Part shown: piece after piece, positions 5,495-7,087 of the stretch | Numbering within the stretch: position 1 is the first letter of the stretch | Layout: the number at the start of each line of letters is the position of its first letter | Program-made: the position numbers and the translations under genes | Source of the DNA: a bacterium | GTDB lineage: Bacteria; Armatimonadota; Fimbriimonadia; Fimbriimonadales; JBAXQP01 | DNA length: 7,087 bases | Assembly: GCA_037131655.1 (NCBI GenBank) | Contig: JBAXQP010000142.1 | Location: 1 to 7,087, forward strand | Reading direction: 5' to 3' | Notes under the pieces: generated by a model | The model's database searches: none | Told to the model about the DNA's origin: nothing | The model's input: only the letters and a program-made list of their open reading frames with translations

Positions 5495-7087
5495 TTCTTA
5501 TGTCGATACCGATTTATAATATCGTCTTGAACGTCGCTTCCGAGGGTTACGAACTTGGCGGAGAAACCGCCTACTCGGACAATTAAGTGACCGTAATCCT
5601 CGGGACGTTCTTTGGCGCGGATCATTTCATCCACATCAGTCATGTTACCTTGGAATATTTGGCCTCCCATTGATAGGAAGCTTTTAAGGACTGCATTAAT
5701 AGTTTTTGGGGTCGCCCACTGGGGATCTATATCCCACATGCTCGAAGCCGCTCCGGCAACGTTTTCGAGTGATAAAGCGCAATGCGAACCGATTGCAGCC
5801 GTAATCCCCTCTGTCATCGAGTTGCTTTGTGGAGTTAAACCATGAGCAATTGGCATGCCGGCAAATTGGCCATCAGCAGTAGCGCCAAGCGCACCTCCGG
5901 CCTCGGGCGCCCATACGAAAGTGAAGATAATTGACTTCACCCGTCCGCCCCAACGATTTCGATAACCGGCATACACGTCCATTACCGTATTCAATACTCG
6001 GTTTGCCATTGCATCAGCTTCAGCATCTTGCTGGCCAAATTTCGGTAATGCTCTCAACTTCATTCGGAGTGTCTCATAACCCTCGAAATTAGACTTAAGG
6101 GCTTCTAATAGCTCTTCAGCGGTGCAGAATTTGTCGTCATAAACGGCTCGTTTGACTGCATAAAGGGCATCACCTGCATTTGGAATTCCGAGAGGAGTTG
6201 TCCCGTAGTCTGGGTATCGAGCGCCGCCATCTTGCTGTTCTCGTCCACGCTCTAAGCAGTCGAGGGTTAAGCTAGAGAGCAAATAAGTCGGTCTGTTCTC
6301 CGCCATCGCTATACCGTTTAGGTCAACTCTCTTGAAGAGAATATTTAGCTCGCGGTGCATTTCTTTTTCAAACGCCGCATAGAGGTCTTCGAAATCTTTA
6401 TATTCAGGAAGCGTCGGCAAGCTGGCATGGGTTAGCTTCATACCAGTGCGAAGGCACTCACCGCCGGTGAGAACAAGCTCGGCAGTCTTCGACACGTTGT
6501 GTACGGCAGCAAATAGCAAGTCGCTATTTCGACCCTGGGGTACTATTTCCATGCAACCGCCGCAGGTATACCATCTCGCGTCTTCCAACGGCATGCCGTA
6601 CTTATTCATAGCTTCTAAGATCATTCGGTCGTTAAGTATCTGGGCGCGGTTTTTACCTTTGATTAGGTACTGCGTTGTAAGTTCCAGGAAGCATTCGGGT
6701 GCATTATCCGGAACTCTCACATAGACCGATGGGTGGGTTTGGTCCAAACCCATAATCGATTCGATGACGACTCTGGTTAGCGGGGTAATCGATGGTTTTC
6801 CGTCAGGGTGGCAGCCACCGACGACAATGGTTTCAACCCAACCATCCCAGGGGAGAATGCGTTCGTGAAGTCGGATGAAAAGTTCATCAATGAGTTCACG
6901 CGCTTCTTCCAAGGTGCATTGGCCGGATTCGAGGTCTTTTTCGAGATAAGGCCAGAGCAGATAGTCTAATCGGCCAGGCCCATTCCCGCCATAGGCGTCT
7001 TCTCGCATTAAGATTATATATTGGAACCAGAAAGCTTGAACAGCTTCGTGAAAGTTACGCGCCCCGTTCGCCGGTACATTTTTACAG
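5491..7087 (-). CDS. Glycyl radical enzyme (pyruvate formate-lyase family), N-terminus cut by window edge
   Basis: This is an oxygen-sensitive radical enzyme that stores a radical on a C-terminal glycine and passes it to an active-site cysteine. The frame stays open through 7087 (visible start C-K-N-V-P-A-N, then NFHEAVQAFWFQYIILMRED), so the ATG at 7006-7008 is internal. About 531 residues are visible. Family members usually have about 800, so roughly 250-300 are missing. Visible motifs: GNGPGRLDYLLWPYLEKDL near the start; the active-site loop TCGGCMEIVPQG, with Cys codon 6553-6555 and Glu codon 6547-6549; and the glycyl loop RVGGFSAKF, with the radical Gly codon at 5566-5568. Cys-x-Glu is the arrangement of dehydratases, lyases and decarboxylases such as glycerol dehydratase or CutC. 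Classical pyruvate formate-lyase has Cys-Cys instead. The usual Tyr after the radical glycine is Phe here. The activase gene follows on the same strand. The substrate is not identifiable from the visible part. Confidence 0.95.
   Translation of the reverse strand, partial: CKNVPANGARNFHEAVQAFWFQYIILMREDAYGGNGPGRLDYLLWPYLEKDLESGQCTLEEARELIDELFIRLHERILPWDGWVETIVVGGCHPDGKPSITPLTRVVIESIMGLDQTHPSVYVRVPDNAPECFLELTTQYLIKGKNRAQILNDRMILEAMNKYGMPLEDARWYTCGGCMEIVPQGRNSDLLFAAVHNVSKTAELVLTGGECLRTGMKLTHASLPTLPEYKDFEDLYAAFEKEMHRELNILFKRVDLNGIAMAENRPTYLLSSLTLDCLERGREQQDGGARYPDYGTTPLGIPNAGDALYAVKRAVYDDKFCTAEELLEALKSNFEGYETLRMKLRALPKFGQQDAEADAMANRVLNTVMDVYAGYRNRWGGRVKSIIFTFVWAPEAGGALGATADGQFAGMPIAHGLTPQSNSMTEGITAAIGSHCALSLENVAGAASSMWDIDPQWATPKTINAVLKSFLSMGGQIFQGNMTDVDEMIRAKERPEDYGHLIVRVGGFSAKFVTLGSDVQDDIINRYRHKN

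Noticed and set aside
1563..7087. A natural-product or peptide-maturation cluster joining TldD/TldE with the radical enzymes
   Set aside because: No precursor peptide, transporter or tailoring gene is visible. The activase is clearly paired with the glycyl radical enzyme, and the pairs are separated by 189 bp with repeats, so adjacency alone is not evidence.

Overview
The window looks like a stretch of bacterial chromosome from an anaerobe or facultative anaerobe. The evidence is a bacterial-type SRP receptor (FtsY), a TldD/TldE peptidase pair and an oxygen-sensitive glycyl radical enzyme with its radical-SAM activase. Start codons are ATG where visible, and Shine-Dalgarno sites are strong (AGGAGGTGA before tldD). 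Base composition looks moderate by eye. Nothing here fixes the phylum. Intergenic repeats and a broken gene are the main irregularities.

Layout, left to right. (1) The 3' part of ftsY on the + strand (1-816), cut by the left edge. (2) Convergent with it across 11 bp, a minus-strand gene for an unrecognised four-helix membrane protein (828-1361), with its own promoter-like sequence at 1397-1425. (3) An intergenic stretch with a perfect 14-bp inverted repeat (1511-1542). (4) A minus-strand tldD-tldE pair (4315 down to 1563). tldD is intact. tldE is interrupted by a single frameshift near 2070, leaving N-terminal and C-terminal pieces in different frames. (5) A minus-strand glycyl radical enzyme gene, cut by the right edge (5491-7087), followed downstream by its activase (4505-5416).

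How the genes fit together. The activase would cleave S-adenosylmethionine and abstract a hydrogen from the conserved C-terminal glycine of the enzyme encoded just upstream. That radical passes to the active-site cysteine for substrate chemistry. The Cys-x-Glu active-site motif points to the eliminase/decarboxylase-like side of the family rather than classical pyruvate formate-lyase, but the substrate cannot be named. TldD and TldE normally form one heteromeric metalloprotease that trims modified or unfolded peptides; TldD carries the metal site, and TldE here lacks it, as expected.

The gaps on both sides of the activase gene hold short arrays of a 7-nt unit, consensus GTA(T/G)T(G/A)C. In the enzyme-activase gap, opposed arrays form a long imperfect hairpin between the enzyme stop codon and the activase ribosome binding site. 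A second repeat (20 of 23 bases identical, direct orientation) lies on either side of the tldD-tldE pair. No tRNA, rRNA, CRISPR array or complete insertion sequence was seen, and no gene-free stretch exceeds about 200 bp. I do not see a clearly novel multi-gene system. The most worthwhile leads are the unassigned glycyl radical enzyme, the tldE frameshift and the heptad repeats.
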